This document shows positions 40,334-42,734 of a DNA stretch of 42,734 nucleotides, in pieces. The stretch lies in contig CANDMI010000029.1 of NCBI GenBank assembly GCA_947385775.1, positions 1 through 42,734 on the forward strand. Direction: 5' to 3'. Position 1 is the first letter of the stretch, and every line of letters starts with the position of its first letter. The position numbers were made by a program, and so were the translations under genes. The stretch is from an uncultured Eubacterium sp. GTDB lineage: Bacteria; Bacillota; Clostridia; Lachnospirales; Lachnospiraceae. The notes under the pieces were generated by a model. That model searched no databases and was not told the origin of the DNA. It was given only the letters and a program-made list of their open reading frames with translations.

Positions 40334-41698
40334 TTGGTTCATCAATATAAAAATAACGGTTATAATATCGTATTGGATGTCAACAGCGGGGCGGTTCATG
40401 TTGTGGACGATGTGGTATACGATGCATTGCCATTATTTGAGGATCATACACAAAGCGAGATCGAAAGCTGCCTGCGGGGGAAATATCCGTTGGAGGAAAT
40501 CCGGGAAGCGGTGACGGAGATTTCGCAGCTAAAGGAAGCGGAGGCGCTTTTTACGCCGGATGAATACGAGGGCTATATCGAAGAGTTTACAAATCGGCCT
40601 ACTGTCGTAAAGGCGTTATGCCTGCATATTGCCCATGACTGTAACCTGGCCTGTCGCTATTGTTTTGCGCAGGAGGGGGAATATCATGGGAAACGGGAGC
40701 TGATGTCCTTTGAAACCGGCAAAGCGGCGCTGGATTTTCTGATCGCAAATTCCGGGAACCGAAGAAACCTGGAGGTGGATTTTTTCGGCGGGGAGCCGAC
40801 TTTGAATTTTCAGGTCGTAAAGGATCTGACGGCGTACGGCAGGGAGCAGGAAAAGCTGCATAATAAAAAATTCCGGTTTACCTTAACGACAAACGGCGTG
40901 CTCTTAAATGAAGACATCATGGAATTTGCCAACCGGGAAATGTCCAATGTGGTGCTAAGCATAGACGGCAGGAAAGAGGTAAATGATAAGATGCGCCCGT
41001 TTCCAAACGGGACAGGCAGTTATGACCTGATCGTGCCGAAGTTTTTGGAGCTTGCGGGTAAAAGGAACCAGGAAAATTATTATGTCAGAGGGACTTATAC
41101 CCACCATAACCTGGATTTTTCCAAAGACGTGCTGCATTTAGCGGATCTGGGATTTCGACAGATTTCCGTTGAGCCGGTAGTGGCGCCGCCCGAGGCGGAT
41201 TATGCGATACAAGAAGACGATCTGCCAGCGCTTTATGAGCAATACGATCTGCTTGCAAAAGAGATGGTGAGCAGGCAAAAAAGCGGAAACGGATTTACGT
41301 TTTTTCATTTTATGATCGATTTAGAGGGCGGGCCTTGCGTTGCAAAACGGCTGTCGGGCTGTGGCTCCGGCACGGAGTATCTTGCGGTAACGCCTTGGGG
41401 CGACCTGTATCCCTGCCACCAGTTTGTGGGAAATGAGCGGTTTTTGATGGGAAACGTCCGAGACGGCGTTACAAATACAAAAATACGGGATGAATTTAAG
41501 GGGTGCAGCGTTTATACAAAGGAAAAATGCAGGAACTGTTTTGCGCGGTTTTATTGCAGCGGGGGCTGCGCCGCAAATTCCTACAATTTCCATGGGAATA
41601 TCCAGGATGCCTACGATATCGGATGCGCGCTGCAAAAAAAGCGGATTGAGTGCGCTATTATGATAAAAGCCGCGCTGGCGGACTGTGATTCATTTTAG
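40334..41698 (+). CDS. scfB: Radical SAM SCIFF maturase (thioether synthase)
   Basis: The 454-residue enzyme installs thioether bonds in the SCIFF peptide. Residues about 1-90 form a peptide-recognition (RRE-like) region. The radical SAM core has Cys103-x3-Cys107-x2-Cys110 (HDCNLACRYCFA) and FFGGEPTLN. The C-terminal SPASM domain has many Cys (GGPCVAKRLSGCGSG, LYPCHQFVG, CSVYTKEKCRNCFARFYCSGGCAANS, IGCALQ) for two auxiliary Fe-S clusters. The start is TTG 40334: AGGAGG at 40321-40326 is seven bases away, while the ATG at 40327 is out of frame and stops after eight codons. Confidence 0.96.
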   Translation: MVHQYKNNGYNIVLDVNSGAVHVVDDVVYDALPLFEDHTQSEIESCLRGKYPLEEIREAVTEISQLKEAEALFTPDEYEGYIEEFTNRPTVVKALCLHIAHDCNLACRYCFAQEGEYHGKRELMSFETGKAALDFLIANSGNRRNLEVDFFGGEPTLNFQVVKDLTAYGREQEKLHNKKFRFTLTTNGVLLNEDIMEFANREMSNVVLSIDGRKEVNDKMRPFPNGTGSYDLIVPKFLELAGKRNQENYYVRGTYTHHNLDFSKDVLHLADLGFRQISVEPVVAPPEADYAIQEDDLPALYEQYDLLAKEMVSRQKSGNGFTFFHFMIDLEGGPCVAKRLSGCGSGTEYLAVTPWGDLYPCHQFVGNERFLMGNVRDGVTNTKIRDEFKGCSVYTKEKCRNCFARFYCSGGCAANSYNFHGNIQDAYDIGCALQKKRIECAIMIKAALADCDSF

Positions 41699-41725
41699 AT
41701 ATTTATTTAAGGAAGGAATTGAAAC

Positions 41726-42734
41726 ATGAAAAAAGGAAAAGGTATCGCAATACTTTGTATTGTGCTGGCATGTATCCTGGGCCTGGGATATTATGCTTCC
41801 ATCATCCTGTCCCCTTCGGGGCGCGGTGAGAACCAAAATATTATATTAGGGCTGGATTTAGCGGGCGGCGTCAGCATTACCTATCAGATTGTGGATAAGG
41901 ACGCTACGTCGGAGGATATCAGCGATACGGTGTACAAGCTGCAAAAGCGTGTGGAAACGTACAGTACGGAAGCTACGGTATCCAAGGAGGGAAGCGACAG
42001 AATCAATGTCGCGATTCCTGGCGTTACCGATGCGAATGAGATTTTAGAGGATCTGGGCACGCCTGGCTCCCTGGAATTTCGCGACCCGGAAAACAACGTC
42101 GTTTTAACCGGCGAGGATGTGGACAATGCGCAGGCAAAGACCATCGATAAAAACGGGACAAAAGCGCATATTGTAGAGCTGACGTTTAATGACGATGCGG
42201 CGAAGAAATTTTCTGAATTAACCGCGGAAAATGTAGGGAAGATCATGCCGATCGTTTACGATGGGGAGACGATCTGTAGCGCGGAGGTAAAAGAGCAGAT
42301 AAACGGCGGCGTTGCGTCAATTGATGGGCAGCGTACTTTCGAGGAAGCAAGCGCGTTAGCGTCCCAGATCCGCATTGGTTCCTTATCTTTGGAATTAGAG
42401 GAGTTAAGTTCGCAGGTTGTAGGCGCGTCCCTCGGGGAAGAGGCGATTTCCACAGCGCTGACAGCGGCGGCCATCGGACTGATCCTCATCATTATTTTTA
42501 TGATCGCGTTTTACCGGATCGCGGGCGTTGCGGCTTCCTTTGGCCTGATGATCTATTCCACGGCGGTTGTCGCGATTGTTTATTTATTTGAGATTACGTT
42601 GACATTGCCTGGCATAGCGGGTATTATCCTGGGCATCGGTATGGCGGTGGACGCAAACGTCGTGATCAATGCGCGTATCAAAGAAGAGCTGATGCACGGA
42701 AGGACGACGGGCATGGCGATTAAAGCGGGCTTTC
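41726..42734 (+). CDS. secD: Protein translocase subunit SecD (3' truncated by window edge)
   Basis: The frame runs from ATG 41726 (AAGGAAGG site) to the window end without a stop, giving 336 residues. It contains TM1 (about 7-25), the SecD motif LGLDLAGGVSITYQ, and a periplasmic P1/P3 region with short insert (LDLAGG, VNVAIPGV-like NVAIPGVTD). The first membrane block after it has ALTAAAIGLILIIIFMI and LTLPGIAGIILGIGMAVDANVVINARI. SecD assists the Sec translocase in completing export. secF presumably follows. The SCIFF cassette being just upstream of secD is the usual clostridial arrangement. Confidence 0.96.
   Translation, partial: MKKGKGIAILCIVLACILGLGYYASIILSPSGRGENQNIILGLDLAGGVSITYQIVDKDATSEDISDTVYKLQKRVETYSTEATVSKEGSDRINVAIPGVTDANEILEDLGTPGSLEFRDPENNVVLTGEDVDNAQAKTIDKNGTKAHIVELTFNDDAAKKFSELTAENVGKIMPIVYDGETICSAEVKEQINGGVASIDGQRTFEEASALASQIRIGSLSLELEELSSQVVGASLGEEAISTALTAAAIGLILIIIFMIAFYRIAGVAASFGLMIYSTAVVAIVYLFEITLTLPGIAGIILGIGMAVDANVVINARIKEELMHGRTTGMAIKAGF

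Noticed and set aside
40327-40350. ATG 40327 as the start of the radical SAM maturase
   Set aside because: It overlaps the end of AGGAGG, is out of frame and stops after a few codons; TTG 40334 is in frame with proper spacing.
1-42734. tRNA/rRNA genes, CRISPR arrays, IS elements, prophage genes
   Set aside because: I saw no clover-leaf-like segments, no regularly spaced repeats, and no transposase or phage proteins; the XRE gene stands alone and is not accompanied by phage genes.

Overview
The window looks like a chromosomal segment of an anaerobic, spore-forming member of the Clostridia, most likely a Lachnospiraceae-type bacterium. The evidence is Spo0A, the SCIFF ranthipeptide cassette next to secD, strong AGGAGG ribosome sites with some TTG starts, an orphan selD/yedF selenium operon, BspA-type leucine-rich-repeat surface proteins, and families common in that group (DUF5688, DUF6465, TIGR04086, DUF1653). 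I cannot name a genus. I saw no rRNA, tRNA, CRISPR array, IS element or prophage.

Layout. 1-5.3 kb (+) is a cell-surface locus: the tail of a secreted transglutaminase-like protein, an MBOAT O-acyltransferase, a cell-wall-binding-repeat protein with a second transglutaminase-like domain, and a DHHW/AlgX-like SGNH partner, suggesting acylation of an envelope polymer. 5.3-7.2 kb (-) encodes an ECF sigma factor, an RsgI-like membrane anti-sigma with a His-rich extracellular tail, and a small secreted His/Cys-rich peptidoglycan-binding protein. 7.2-9.1 kb (-) has an LspA-like protein and a MATE exporter, divergent from an AEC-family carrier. 10.3-13.6 kb (+) is a selenium operon: selD, DUF3343, a cysteine-desulfurase-like enzyme and yedF. 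13.7-16.4 kb has a chemoreceptor, a DUF6465 protein and an XRE regulator. 16.5-25.7 kb has endonuclease IV, a class A PBP, ThrH, an unusual cytoplasmic ParB-like/BMP fusion coupled to a metallophosphoesterase, Spo0A and glycogen synthase. 25.6-36.8 kb has DUF5688, a secreted subtilase with a long insertion, DUF1653 and CYTH proteins, a DJ-1 protein, an unrecognised protein, two tandem BspA-like LRR proteins and a 42-aa membrane peptide. 37-39.3 kb has a CheC-like protein, a cyclophilin and a GNAT protein. 39.5 kb to the end is the SCIFF ranthipeptide cassette followed by secD, which runs off the window.

Observations I rate highest: (1) two copies of a two-hairpin intergenic element (10271-10350 and 36885-36964) whose stems differ by compensating changes while a GAAATTT bulge and a CGAGTAGGG hairpin are kept; (2) a sigma/anti-sigma/secreted-protein trio in which both extracellular partners are rich in potential metal ligands, with a CGTA-type promoter candidate; (3) mutually exclusive 11-bp pairings in the long leader region of the subtilase gene; (4) a signal-less ParB-like/BMP fusion translationally coupled to a phosphoesterase; (5) the complete SCIFF cassette with two hairpins between peptide and maturase genes. 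All functional statements come from reading motifs by eye; no database search was run.
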